DNA of 64,000 bases from Filosporella fistucella (lineage: Eukaryota; Ascomycota; Leotiomycetes; Helotiales), in assembly GCA_030077755.1 (NCBI GenBank), contig JAQJZZ010000010.1, positions 2,604,001 to 2,668,000 of the forward strand, written 5' to 3'. The notes under the pieces were generated by a model. The model was not told where the DNA came from. It ran no database searches and saw only the letters and a list, made by a program, of their open reading frames with translations. The number at the start of each line of letters is the position of its first letter. The stretch's first letter is position 1. Shown one piece after another: positions 22,973-33,584 of this stretch. Made by a program: the position numbers and the translations under genes.

Positions 22973-23800
22973 ATGTCTGCCAACGCATCCACATCCAGTG
23001 CCCCTCCACCTCTCATGCCTTCCTCTCTCTCACCCACCCTACCTTCTACCTCTTCAACTCATTCGCACCCTTCGCCTCCAATGGCCTCTCCCTCGAATCA
23101 CTCGCCAGAGACTCAGCGCCAGATTGCCGAAGCACGCGCTGCTCTGGAGGCGTCCATGACCAATATCGGCTCCTCACTCGATTCCACCTTACGTTCTCGA
23201 GCACAGAACCTACACTCTAACTCCGCACAACTCACCAAGCAAGAAAAGGATCTCGCGAAAGCAACTAATGGCTTGAGAAAAGAGAATCAGAAGTTGCAGA
23301 AGCTAGCAGAGGAAGGGTCGAGAAAAGTTAAGGAATTGGGCAATGTGCAAAATTGGGCAGAGATGTTAGAACGGGATTTTTTAGTACTTAGTGAGACTAT
23401 GCGGTTGGCGAACAAAGGCAGCGACAGCGAGGATAGTTGGGAGACCGACAGTTATAGCAGTAATGAAGGGAGAGGAGACGAGAGGATGATGGAGGGAGAG
23501 TGGTTGTTCAAGGCAGAGGACGAGACAGATGTTGATGGAGAAGGTGATACACAGATGGATGGATTGGAAGAAGCAGGTCCTATTTCTACTTTTGAGAAGG
23601 GCAAAGGGAAAGAGACTGTTCGCGCCGAGGAGGTCGGACATGCTGCACCAGCTGCTACACCTTCTGTGATGCAAATGCAGCATACGGAGGAGCCAAACCA
23701 CGAAACCGTCGGAGGTTCATCGACTGCTACTACAACCACTGGTTCAACGACTGATCCATCTTCAGGCTCGGTCCATACCGCTGCTTCTGCTACCAGCTAG
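22973..23800 (+). CDS. BLOC-1 subunit 1 / GCN5L1-like protein
   Basis: Single open frame of 275 residues from the ATG at 22973, after a Ser/Thr/Pro-rich N-terminus. Residues about 45-160 are an alpha-helical coiled-coil region. The diagnostic end of the helix KVKELGNVQNWAEMLERDF matches the G-D/N-V-x-NWA-x-x-[IL]-E-x-D motif of the GCN5L1/BLOC1S1 family. BLOC-1 acts at endosomes in cargo sorting; the yeast counterpart is Bls1. The last 115 or so residues are low-complexity, acidic then Ser/Thr-rich, and look specific to filamentous fungi. The upstream in-frame extension to 22859 is hydrophobic and probably untranslated. The family assignment rests on that one motif plus the coiled coil. Confidence 0.75.
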   Translation: MSANASTSSAPPPLMPSSLSPTLPSTSSTHSHPSPPMASPSNHSPETQRQIAEARAALEASMTNIGSSLDSTLRSRAQNLHSNSAQLTKQEKDLAKATNGLRKENQKLQKLAEEGSRKVKELGNVQNWAEMLERDFLVLSETMRLANKGSDSEDSWETDSYSSNEGRGDERMMEGEWLFKAEDETDVDGEGDTQMDGLEEAGPISTFEKGKGKETVRAEEVGHAAPAATPSVMQMQHTEEPNHETVGGSSTATTTTGSTTDPSSGSVHTAASATS

Positions 23801-24157
23801 ATTGTTGGATGGGATAGAGCATATGACAACTGCTGGATTCCTGGTAAGCCTTCAGAGCCCGAAATTTCTACTGCTCTATATATACTACAAGCACCAGCAA
23901 GTCTGAATCGCGTTTCCGTGTACATCCTACCTCATTGAATCTGTCACTGTTTCTCTCGGGTCTGGATTTTGGATTCATCGCCGTTCTCAACAGCTATTGT
24001 TCTGGCCTCACTACTAAAAGTGGCACAACTCCGGACGTCGACGTCATGGTACCTGAACACCAAAAAATGTTGCGCATCATCCGGTCGAGGGTGAAAATAC
24101 ATAAAGTCACGGAAGATTTCTAGGGACAAGAATAGTTCACCAAGTACTATCTGCAGA

Positions 24158-24792
24158 ATGTCGAAGTTCATCGAGCCAGGGAGCATTGAGGCTCCTCATC
24201 CTACGTCGTCTTTGCCCAACACCAAGTGTATGTTTGCATCCTTGGGAACCCAATTATTGGAAAAGATTGAACTCCAAGAATTCCGTCTAATGTCTGATCA
24301 GGGGCCAAGCTGGGCTTCACTTTGCCGATTCCCTGCCTGCAATTCCTCTTCCACATTGAGTGCGACATGGAGTCGTTCCGCTATATCGGAGACGGGGGTC
24401 ATGGAGATCGCAGCACGTTAATTTTCAAAGATGGACGCTTTGAAAGCCCCAAACTACGAGGCAATATTCTTCCTGGGGGAGGGGATTGGGAGACAATTCA
24501 GGACCATGACGGAGACCAACAAACTGCGCATTTGGATACGAGATATAATCTCTTGACTCATGATGGAGTATACATCTTTCTGAAGACCACCGGAACAAGA
24601 ACAGGGAAAAAGAGTATTTTGGAGGAATTAGGAGAAGAGGGTAAACATACTCCCGATGAGTATCGCATGAGATTACATTTGACATTTGAGTGTGGGGATG
24701 AAAGGTACAGTTGGCTGAATAGCATTGTCGCTATAGCGAGCTCAGCAAGGAATGGGACAAGGGTCATTTATGATGCTTATCAAGTCTTATAG
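24158..24792 (+). CDS. DUF3237 (UPF0311) family protein
   Basis: Two exons (24158-24227 and 24302-24792) join to 186 residues through a GTATGT...GATCAG intron. The alternative donor two bases earlier breaks the frame. The body reads as a DUF3237 beta-barrel: FHIECDM near the start, GDRSTLIFKDGRFESPKLRG, ILPGGGDW, LDTRYNLLTHDGVYIFLKTTG, YRMRLHLTFECGDERYSWLN, and a final VIYDAYQV. DUF3237 proteins are small cytosolic barrel proteins in bacteria and fungi with no agreed activity, so no function is assigned. The Gly-Gly-Gly-Asp-Trp and Tyr-x-Met-Arg motifs are conserved in the family and intact here. Confidence 0.85.
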
Positions 24793-25653
24793 ATATACTT
24801 ATCATGTATATTTTTGCTACCTACATTACTATCCGTTTCATCATTCACATATACCCAGTATTGTTGAAGAAGCTGGCCGACTGATATTCTAGAAAGGTTT
24901 TTTGTCATGTCCTGCGCAACACCTCCGAAGCTTTTCTGGGATGCGATATTATATATACTCTGGCTTGTTGAGTCTCCTGTAGTTGTCTCGAATAATATTC
25001 TTATCCGTTTTTCCAGCTATATCATTTTGTAATAGAAGCGCAGCTGTTGCGCTTTGCGAGCCCACACCTCGCCTGTTGTTTTGTTCTCTGTAGGTCGGTG
25101 GAATGAGCGACGCATAGCTAACTGGCTTTGCAAGATGTTTTGAAGACAGCGATAGTGTCAGCATGGAAATACTTGCATGTATGTTACTATGGCTTGGTAC
25201 TCACCTAAGAGGGCTACGTTCAATGTCGGGAAGCAGCTCAAAGCCCTCAAGAGTAATTTCTCCCAAAAATCTGTACTATCTTGAACTCACTTTGCTGGTG
25301 GGGCACTTTATTGGTTTACTCTTCTCTGAACCTTTCTTGACCATTCTAGGAAGAGTGCAAAGAAGTATATGGAGGCCAAGCTCAACACACGATATCTTTC
25401 TCCACCAGGTTCACACTTGAGTTGCGACCTGTTGATAGGGGTGTTCGGTTATCTTCGCCTCTGTACAGGACAGATTAGGCTAACTCAGGGGAAATGAGGC
25501 ACGGTATCAACCCCTACAACTCGCTGACTGACCTTAAATTTAATATCGGCAGGCTCGGATCAAAAATGTTTCATAAGTCCGACCTCCTTTCTTGATCAAT
25601 TCCTCACCTCAAAATACCTCACACTTCACATTCATTTTCATCATACCGTCGCA
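24793..25653. other. Intergenic region upstream of the LCB1-type gene
   Basis: About 860 bases. No convincing gene on either strand. It should contain the LCB1-type promoter; a CA/TC-rich leader directly precedes the ATG at 25654. Confidence 0.5.
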
Positions 25654-27428
25654 ATGGAGTTTCAAACTGCTCACGACTTCACGATACGGTCAATTGACTT
25701 CATGACTACGTCCTTTAATAAATTACCGGGTAGTATAATTCTTGTACGATACATACAGTCGAGCTATCAGAATGATCCCTTTCGGTCGGCAATTGAGCTC
25801 GTGCTTTTGATTTTCTTTATCCGGTATTTGACTTCGTCGTCGTATAAATCCAGGCAGCCGAACTTTGTGGTATTGACGGAAGATGTAAGTTGACTATTGG
25901 AGTACAAAATAGCGCCGCAAATATCGCAATACTAATAATTATAGGAAATTGATGATCTAGTCGATCAATGGGTTCCAGAACCTCTAGTTGCAGAAGTCAC
26001 CGATTTCGAGGAGTCCGTGGCTGAAAAGTTGCCCGTAATTATTGGGTACACATTCCATCCGCGATCCCGTTCATCAGACCACCAACAGCTCATCATGAAA
26101 ACAGGCCTGCCGGACCAAAATGCAAACTCGCAAACGGTCGCACGGTAATGAATCTCGCGTCTCATAATTTCTATAATTTTGCAGGCGATGAGATAGTCAA
26201 GAAAAACGCCATTGAGACCCTGCGTAAATATGGAGTCGGACCCTGTAGCGCACCCCAGTTTTATGGTACCCAGGATGTGCATACAGCTACCGAGGCGAGA
26301 ATTGCAGCGTTCATGGGAACAGAATCGTGCATTATTTATGCGCATACTTTGTCTATGATGACGAGTATCATTTGCACGTTTGCGAAGAGGGGTGACATTA
26401 TTGTTGCGGATAATGCATGCAATTACTCTATTCGCAAGGGATTGGAGATTTGTAGAAGTAAGGTTAAGTGGTATCAACATGGTGATATGGAGGATTTGGA
26501 AAGGGTGCTACAGAACGTTGTAAGAGAGAGCAAGAAGTCAAAGGTCCTAACTAGGAGATTCATTATTACGGAGGGGTTGTCCGAGTTTGTTGGAGATGTG
26601 GTGGATCTTCCAAAAATCGTGAGTCGCTTTGAACCTTCCATGGATATTGCTAACGAGTCCCAGGTCGAGCTCAAGATGCGATATAAATTTCGTCTCATTC
26701 TCGATGAGACTCTGTCCATTGGCGTACTCGGCCGCACTGGTCGTGGAGTCACGGAATCTCAATCCGTGGACGTAACTCAAGTTGATATTTTGGCCGGTTC
26801 AATGTCAGGACCTTTGTCTGCGGCAGGTGGCTTTTGTGCTAGTTCCATGCATGTGGTCGAGCATCAACGGATTACATCACCTGCTTACACCTATTCCTGT
26901 GCTCTCCCAGCTATGTTAGCAACTACAGCTGCTGAGACTATCAGCATGATTGAGAATAATCCAGAGGTTCTTACAATTTGCCGCGACAATATTTCGACAT
27001 TCAGGACTCAACTTGTAGGATGCAAATGGGTCGATGCTACGAGTGCGTCGGATAATCCTATTCAGCTTTTTGCGCTAAACTCGGATATCGTGAATGCCCA
27101 TTTGTTGGGGGTTGGAGAGCAAGATCAGATTATGCAGGATACTATGGATGAGGTTTGTGTTCCGCCCCTCTTTCAATACCATACTGACCCTGCTCCTCAG
27201 ATCCTCGCAAAAGGCATTCTGGTGACACGACTAAAGAGCATAACTCCTCTCATGGGTGCAGGATCCCAAGACTCTGCATTCGTAGTCAGACCCGCGCTTA
27301 AAGTGTGCATCACAACAGGCCTCGCAAAGAAAGAAATCGAGAAAGCTGGGACTACGATTCGCCAGGCTATTGCGAAAGTAATGTTGAAAAGAACGAGTGG
27401 TAGACTTGGATCTCCAGCTTCCATCTAA
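25654..27428 (+). CDS. LCB1: Serine palmitoyltransferase subunit 1 (LCB1-type), possibly a diverged paralogue
   Basis: Five exons (25654-25884, 25945-26045, 26105-26618, 26664-27152, 27201-27428) join to 520 residues. The last intron (48 bases, in frame) is inferred because removing it restores the DEILAKGILVTRLK junction. An N-terminal membrane anchor (AIELVLLIFFIRYL) is followed by an alpha-oxoamine synthase fold: MNLASHNFYNF, FYGTQDVHTATEA, AKRGDIIVADNACNYSI, RFIITEGL, DETLSIGVLGRTGRG and a C-terminal LKVCITTGLAKKEIEKAGTTIRQAI. Where catalytic Lcb2 subunits carry the PLP-binding Lys in GTFSKSFG, this protein has GSMSGPL without Lys. That marks it as the non-catalytic Lcb1 partner of the ER enzyme that starts sphingolipid synthesis. 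Several positions (CSAPQFYG, DETLS) look less conserved than I recall for housekeeping fungal Lcb1, so it could be a second, cluster-associated copy. Confidence 0.88.
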
Positions 27429-27879
27429 TGGAAATGGGTAGTCAATGATCGGGCGACACGTAGGAGTCATGAAAAGAAGGAGAGAACTAATGAGGTACTG
27501 AATCGGAGATAGACCCTAGCCTACATATTAATGTAATGTTTAATACAATAATTCAGTTCCAACAGCTCGGGTGAGATCCTGTTTTGGAAATGGATCCGCG
27601 CAAGGCGTGACGAGGGTGGTTTAATATAGCGACCTGCATGATGCTGTAGAATAATATTTCTGCAATGCGTGTTGTCAGTGGCGGCAGAGGCTTGGTCTTT
27701 GCTGGATTAGGATGGGTGTTGATTTTTGAGGTGAGGTACAGATGGGCAGGGATTATTGATTGGTGGTGTTGGTTTTGTGCAGAATACATAGAGTGGGGGA
27801 TGGGAAATAAAGTCACGATAGAGACTTGCTTGTTGTTCATGTTCTGATTTTTAAACGGTAAAGATGTGTCTTCAAGAAT
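27429..27879. other. Intergenic region between LCB1-type and DMATS genes
   Basis: About 450 bases between same-strand genes, AT-rich. It should contain the promoter of the prenyltransferase. Short frames on both strands are unsupported. Confidence 0.5.
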
Positions 27880-29285
27880 ATGGCTGAAGTTTCAAATACT
27901 TTCGCGTTTCGGGACGGCGGGGAGACCAAATATCTGTATCCTCTGATTAACGAGGTAAATTTCCAGTTCAAAATTCCGTTGCCATTACTCACACCCTCTA
28001 GCTTCCCATATTCAGCAACGAAGATCTCATCCCGACTCAGATCCAAACACATGATAAAAGATCATCCATTTGGGCCAAACTCAACCAAAATCTTCCCCTG
28101 CGCACCCCCGACCAAGAATTCTGGTGGCATCTCACAGGCTTCCATCTCTCTATCCTTCTCCACGAAGCAAACTACCCCCTCCATCTCCAATCCACCTATC
28201 TCCTCTTCCACTACAGCCACTCAATCCCCTTTATGGGCCCTAAACCCTCTCTTACAAACCCACCATCCTTCGAAAGCTACATGACAGACGATTTCACACC
28301 TATAGAATATAGCTGGAAATGGACAAACTCCAAACCTGAGATCAGATACAGCGTTGAATTTATCGGTCCGGATGCCGGAAGGGAAAAGGATCCGTATAAC
28401 CAGGTTGCGATGAGGGAAATGATGGGAAGGGTGAGAGGGAGGGAGGGAGTAGATATAGAATGGTTTGAGTTTTGCGAGAGAGTGTTCTTAGGCAAGGAGA
28501 GGGAGAGAGAAGAAGGAGATTTGAAGACCAGTATGGCTGCTGCGTTTGAGTTTGGAGAGAGAGGAGTAGGTGTGAAAGCTTATTTCATTCCTAGGAATAA
28601 GGGGCATGGGGGACAAATCATGAATCATGGGCTCAGCACAGTTATTCAGCATATGGGCGAGGGGAAAGAGAGTCTCAAGGCTTTGGAAACTCTTCAACAC
28701 TTTTTAGGATATGATAAAGAGGGACAGAAACTGAAATTCCTGATGGTGGGAATAGATTGCGTGGAGCCTAGGAAATCGAGACTGAAAGTCTATATGCGAA
28801 CCTCGAGCACGAGTTTCAATAGTATACTCACTATTCTCAGCCTAGGAGGAAAGAAAACTCTTCTTCCTGACACAATCAACGATCTAAAAGATCTCTGGAT
28901 ATCCATCCTATCACTGTCACCCAATTTCTCCCCGGAAGCAGAGTTCCCCCCAGTCAACCATTACTCATCCGGTCTTTTATATTATTTCGATATTCAACCT
29001 GGTTGTGAAACCCCGGATATCAAACTTTATATCCCGGTAAAGCATTATGGGAAGAGTGATCTGGACGTTACGGAGGGATTAATGGGCTTTATGGACAGGA
29101 CGGGAAGAGGAAAGTTTGCGGAAGGGTATGGGAGGGTGGTTAGGGGGATAAAAGGCGGGGAGTTGAAGGGGAGGGTAGTGCACACTTATGTTACGGCGGC
29201 GGTGCAAGGGAACGGAGAGGTGGGCGTAATTTCTTACTTTAGTCCGCACGTGTATAGGAGAATGGGAGAGAAGGGAAGTTGGTAG
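27880..29285 (+). CDS. DMATS-type aromatic (indole) prenyltransferase
   Basis: Two exons (27880-27954 and 28002-29285) join to 452 residues, within the usual 420-460 of the family. DMATS features in order are PDQEFWWHLTGFHLSILLHEA, LLFHYSHSIPFMGPKP, the ISxR-like segment YSVEFIGPDAG, KAYFIPRN, then FLMVGIDCVEPRKSRLKVYMRT with the Arg and Lys residues that hold the prenyl diphosphate. Later come LYYFDIQPG and KLYIPVKHYGKSD, and near the end HTYVTAAVQGNGEVGVISYFSPHVY. These enzymes attach dimethylallyl or longer prenyl groups to Trp, indole or other aromatics in the cytosol, in natural-product pathways. The first exon is the least certain part: its product does not resemble known DMATS N-termini, but the 47-base GTAAAT...CTCTAG intron keeps phase, and an in-frame stop precedes the second exon. 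Neighbours (an FMO and an MFS transporter) fit a biosynthetic role. Confidence 0.9.
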
Positions 29286-29697
29286 TTGGAGGTGTCTGGG
29301 GAGTAGTGAGGATAGATTTTATTCCACTGGCCCTTGAAACCGCAGCTGATGAAAGACGATGGTTTCTGTCACTCTTGATCCGTCTGTAATTCGCCACTTC
29401 AATTTCTGTTATATCTCACTATCCACTAATCAATGCCTGCTGAGCCCCTGTTGCTTGCATTTGACTTTGTTGTGCTCTGCTCTTATTGTGGGAGGATGAG
29501 TAGTTTCTGGAGGCTCATCTGTGGATTCCAAGCTTGATTATCAGAATTCATGATCTGGAAACAGTCAGCAGAGCTCTTCTTTGAGTCCCCGAATGTCTCG
29601 TACTCCTTAATATATGTTCTGCGCCTGGTATCCACATTCTCTCCATGTTCAGCAACCCGTATATTCCATTTTCGATTTCATGGACCCATAACCCCCT
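29286..29697. other. Convergent 3' region, DMATS / small membrane protein
   Basis: About 410 bases between convergent 3' ends. C-rich at 29700-29760, which lies opposite the end of the next gene. Nothing further recognised. Confidence 0.4.
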
Positions 29698-29934
29698 TCA
29701 CCCCCAAAACACTCTCTCCACCCTCCCCTCCCTCCTCATCTCCTCCTCAAACCCCCTCCCAGCAACCGTCGCATTTACTACCTTCGGGGTCGTAACAACT
29801 TCCGCAGATTTATATTTGTTAATCGCACCCGTAACACCGCCCGCCACTCCAGCAATCACCGCCCCAACAATGATAAGTCCAGCGAACTGAATGATAATGA
29901 CCCATGTTCGTCGTTGTAAAGGTTTCTTTAGCAT
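29698..29934 (-). CDS. Small single-pass membrane protein (78 residues), unrecognised
   Basis: Open frame on the minus strand with an ATG at 29934. A short basic N-terminus (LKKPLQRRTW) leads into one strong transmembrane helix (about residues 11-35, VIIIQFAGLIIVGAVIAGVAGG) rich in Gly, Ala and Ile. A hydrophilic tail of about 40 residues follows. The topology would put the tail outside the cytosol. No family is recognised, and there is no second exon that I can identify. It lies between the prenyltransferase and the transporter, so it might be co-regulated with them, but that is only position. It could also be the N-terminal relic of a longer gene. Confidence 0.4.
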   Translation of the reverse strand: MLKKPLQRRTWVIIIQFAGLIIVGAVIAGVAGGVTGAINKYKSAEVVTTPKVVNATVAGRGFEEEMRREGRVERVFWG

Positions 29935-30919
29935 ATTTATTTAATACTGTGTATGTAATCTATGATATACTTTTCAGAAAGCAGGGAGGTATTTGTTTTT
30001 ATACTCTAGAAGGATAACATACGTTAACGACCTCATCGTGATTCTGTGTCATGCAGATAGCAAGCGAATGGTCTGGAATCGCTAGATGAGGAGTATTTCC
30101 ATGTGGGAAGACTATTTGGGAAAGGCTTGGAGAAGGAAAGGCTTATTTTGGATTATATGTGGATCGAAGCGGGAAAATTAGGATGAGGGTTGTGTGATTT
30201 GGGTTGGATGCTCGGAGATCAGGTGATGTTTTGAGAATTCCAATTGGGAGCCGAGACTAAGCAGATGTGAATCGGCATGTTTGGTGGAGTCTGGTTGAGA
30301 GCAGACATTAATATGGTGGAATAGATCTGGGGGACTGTGTTGTACTTCTATTCGCTTGTGTTAGGCAGGTGACGAAGTATTATGGATATCTCGTCTCTTG
30401 CCCAAGGGCTGAATAGAATCTTAAATCACGGGATTTTGCAACCCTTGATTATTAGCGGATGATGTTTTATTGCGCTGCAGATTAGAAGCACTTGAGACGG
30501 AGGTAATACGATGGTCGGAATTGACTCTAAAGTATATGCACTCCATGGTAACCTGAGAGCAATAAATGGTGGCAACGGAGCCAGGTGTTGTTATTCCTGC
30601 AGATTTCTACTCGGCAGATGACGAAATCGTCGCAATTCCTGTCTGATTGGAAGGCCAAATATTATTAATTGCAATGGAAACTCTATTTACATTTTGATAG
30701 CGTGAAAAGCGCGGAAAGAAATGCATTAGGTGATATCCGGAACAAGATGTGGACTCTCTCACGACCCAATCGGTCACTTGACGAAACTCCGGTGTCGTAG
30801 CATCTGTCAAAATTGCAACCCTTCGAGCTGGAAAGCAGTAATTAAATATTTTATATGGTATGAATGATGAATTTGGCCTTGTATATATAGATAGAGACCC
30901 AATACTGATATCTCATCTC
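29935..30919. other. Intergenic region
   Basis: About 985 bases between the small membrane ORF and the 3' end of the transporter. Only short unsupported frames. No repeat or RNA gene seen. Confidence 0.5.
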
Positions 30920-32644
30920 TCAAGAGGTAGGTCTCTTCAACTTCGGCATGAGTGCCCACATTATCGCCATCGATGCAAGTAGTCCTACCATAATGGGTTG
31001 GAGAACTTTTACACCAGCTCTTGAAGCTATTGCACCGGTCAGGAAGGGGAAAGCTGCTGATCCAGCTTGACCTGTCGTTGCTGTGAAGCCTGTATGTCAT
31101 GTGATTAGCCAATAAACAACCTGGAAAGACTCTATGCATAGAAGCTTACCAATTGCAGCAACGTGAAGCTCTCTGGGAAGGATCTTCGTCAAAACTGAGA
31201 TGCCGACAGGGAAGAATGGAGCGATGAAGAAACCTATAGTGTCAGATCAAGCTTATTGAAGGGAGTCGCGCCCTTACCGAGCAAGCTGACAACGACAGCA
31301 TTGGCAATGATATTCGGAATGAACCAAAACATCAATTGCATCGCGAGAGCTAGACCGAGATACGCGTAGATCATACGCTGCTCACCAAGCTTAAAAGTGA
31401 TGTCTGCCAATACGATGCGACCTACTGTCAGGCCACCCCAGAAACCTGATGCGACGTATCCGACTTTACTAGGTGTTCCGTTTCGCATTGAGATTAAGAA
31501 TTCAACGACCCAGCCTATATTTTGTTAGATTGCCATCTTCAGACCTGATAGGATCACATACCTCCAGCAGTTACCTCAGCCCCAACATATAAAAAGAAAA
31601 ACACACTCAGGACCCACACCGATCTTTGACTCAATGCCTGCTTCAACTCTTTCCCTGCTGTTTCTACAGCAGTGTCTGTATTCGACTTCCCTAGCCCCTT
31701 CCAGAAACTCCATACCAGGAGTGCCACATTCAAGATGCCCAGACCAAATGTAATCAGGTAGAAATAATGCCAATATGGCGTATGAGCCGCAATACTAGTC
31801 GCAATTAGTGGGCTGACCAATGCGCCGAGTCCGTACACGGCATGCAAGAGACCTAGCCAACGATGAGCATTCTCGACGCCGGAGATCATAGTGTTGGCTT
31901 GCGCATCCTGATAGGCTACTCCAAGGCCGGAGAAGAAGAAAGAGATGACGAAGAGGGGGTAAGGTGGTTTCCAGAAGATGAGAGAATAGGCTAGGACTTG
32001 TAGACAGGCACCTAGAACGAAGGTGCCTCCTGTGCCGAGACGTGCGCAAACTGTAGTTTTGTTAGAGGAAAGCTAGAATTGATTTTACATGAAATTCGAA
32101 TTCGAAAGGAAAAAGACCAATGTCGGGCTTTGGAGTTTGGAGGGAGATTGGAAGGAGGTTGAAAATCGGGCATTTGAGGCATTGCACGAGAATTCGGCAA
32201 TCTTGCGCTCAAGTAATCATGGACACCAATTTGTGTGTAAATGACATACCATGTACATTTGTGAACGCTGCCAACATCCAACCACTGAAATTGATAAGAT
32301 ACACGAGCGCCACGAAAAGAAGACCAATATCGTATGCCGGCTGCAAATAAGGTATCAAAGCTCCGGTAGCAGCATCTGGAAGTCATTAGCAAAGATGAAG
32401 AATAAAAGTTTCGTGGCAAATACAGACCATTCATGCCCGCCATGAAGACAGAAAAATTGCAAGCAATGATCTTGAATCTCATAGCTTTGGCATCGTAATT
32501 CCTGAAAACATGAGCATCTTCAGGTGGCTGGTTATTGTCTTGCAAGTCAATCTCCTGAGAAGATCGATTTTCTTCATCGGACACTGGTTGCTGGGAGAGA
32601 GAATATTGTTGTATCTCTGTTTTCACTACTTCTGTAGATGACAT
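30920..32644 (-). CDS. Major facilitator superfamily transporter (fucose permease/Bsc6-like)
   Basis: Six exons on the minus strand (32644-32428, 32375-32250, 32050-31562, 31514-31278, 31233-31150, 31089-30920) give 440 residues. All five introns fall in phase 1, and the second is long at 199 bases. A hydrophilic N-terminus of about 55 residues rich in Gln, Asp and Glu precedes twelve hydrophobic helices. Landmarks are NDAATGALIPYLQPAYDIG in helix 1-2, RLGTGGTFVLGA, GLGVAYQDAQANTMISG, YVGAEVTAGGWVVEFL and GFFIAPFFPVGISVLTKILP. The pattern fits the sugar/fucose-permease-like branch to which yeast Bsc6 and many cluster-associated MFS genes belong. It sits divergent from the FAD monooxygenase and near the prenyltransferase, so export of a natural product is plausible. 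Substrate unknown. Confidence 0.88.
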
Positions 32645-33584
32645 CGTGATGTGGTAGACGGCCCAGTCCAATTGCTCGTGACAAGTAGATCGGTATGCTG
32701 ATGGTACAGAGATATGGTGTATTGACAATCATAAAGTAAGAAAGGGGATTGGAAGGAGAAACAGAGAGGAAGTGAACATGGAAAAGACAAAAGAGAACCA
32801 AGCAGCTAATATATAGTTACCTCCATCTTGGCATCAAATCCCGTGATTCTCGTGTTCTTAAGAATGGGATATGGGGAAGATATGAGGTTAAAAACAGCCA
32901 ATGAAACTAATCTACAATCCAGCCAGTTATCTTCATGATGTTCGTGGCGGCGAAATTTCCCGCGAAGCCGTTGAAGATCTTACACAGAGGTTGCTCGGTT
33001 TCAATCCGATGGAATTTGGCCACGTTAAAAGTCGGTCAGAGTTGGTCAGGCTCGGCTTATTATCGGTCCATCATTGGGTTATCTTCGGGACAGTGGTGGA
33101 GAAATGTGTAAGAGACGGGGAAACTTGGCTGTTTTTGGGTGCAGGAGCGCCTTGGCGGGGAATCATCTTGATGGATTACATAAATACAGCTGTGTGAAAA
33201 AGTTCGAGGCTGGTGGGGTTTAGGAACTCGATTCTTGCATGTGTGAATACCTTCATCACATGCTATCGTCACCTGACTGACTTGAAATATTTGCCATTTT
33301 GCTCTTCTGAGTATTTAAAGTTCTTTTTGCGAGTGAGAATCGACCTGAAAGCCTAAACAAGCTCTTGATAAATGGTTTTCTTGCCATTCGTAAATATGTT
33401 TTGGCCTGCTCTCAGCTCCTTGAATCCGACGAATGCGAAGCATCCCCTGTTGAAATTGAGGAGAGGCTTCGCTTACTATCCACGGGGTAACATCAAACCG
33501 TATTGCGGCACAATGGCATACATTCTCTCTGTATAAACAACATGGACCCAGATTCAGATCTGGCATCTTGGCTTATCAACTTCA
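32645..33584. other. Divergent promoter region between MFS transporter and FAD monooxygenase
   Basis: About 940 bases shared by two divergently transcribed genes, as is common for co-regulated cluster genes. The plus-strand frame at 32901-33197 (98 codons) has no family or splice partner. No clear palindromic CGG-type zinc-cluster binding site stands out by eye. Confidence 0.4.

Noticed and set aside
24226..24301. Alternative donor GTGTAT two bases upstream in the DUF3237 gene
   Set aside because: Only the GTATGT donor keeps the frame to the conserved barrel; the GTGTAT version leads to a stop.
28277..28700. Minus-strand frames over the DMATS gene
   Set aside because: Antisense shadows of a well-supported prenyltransferase exon.
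32901..33197. 98-codon plus-strand frame in the MFS/FMO divergent region
   Set aside because: No domain, no signal peptide, no splice connection; more likely promoter DNA.
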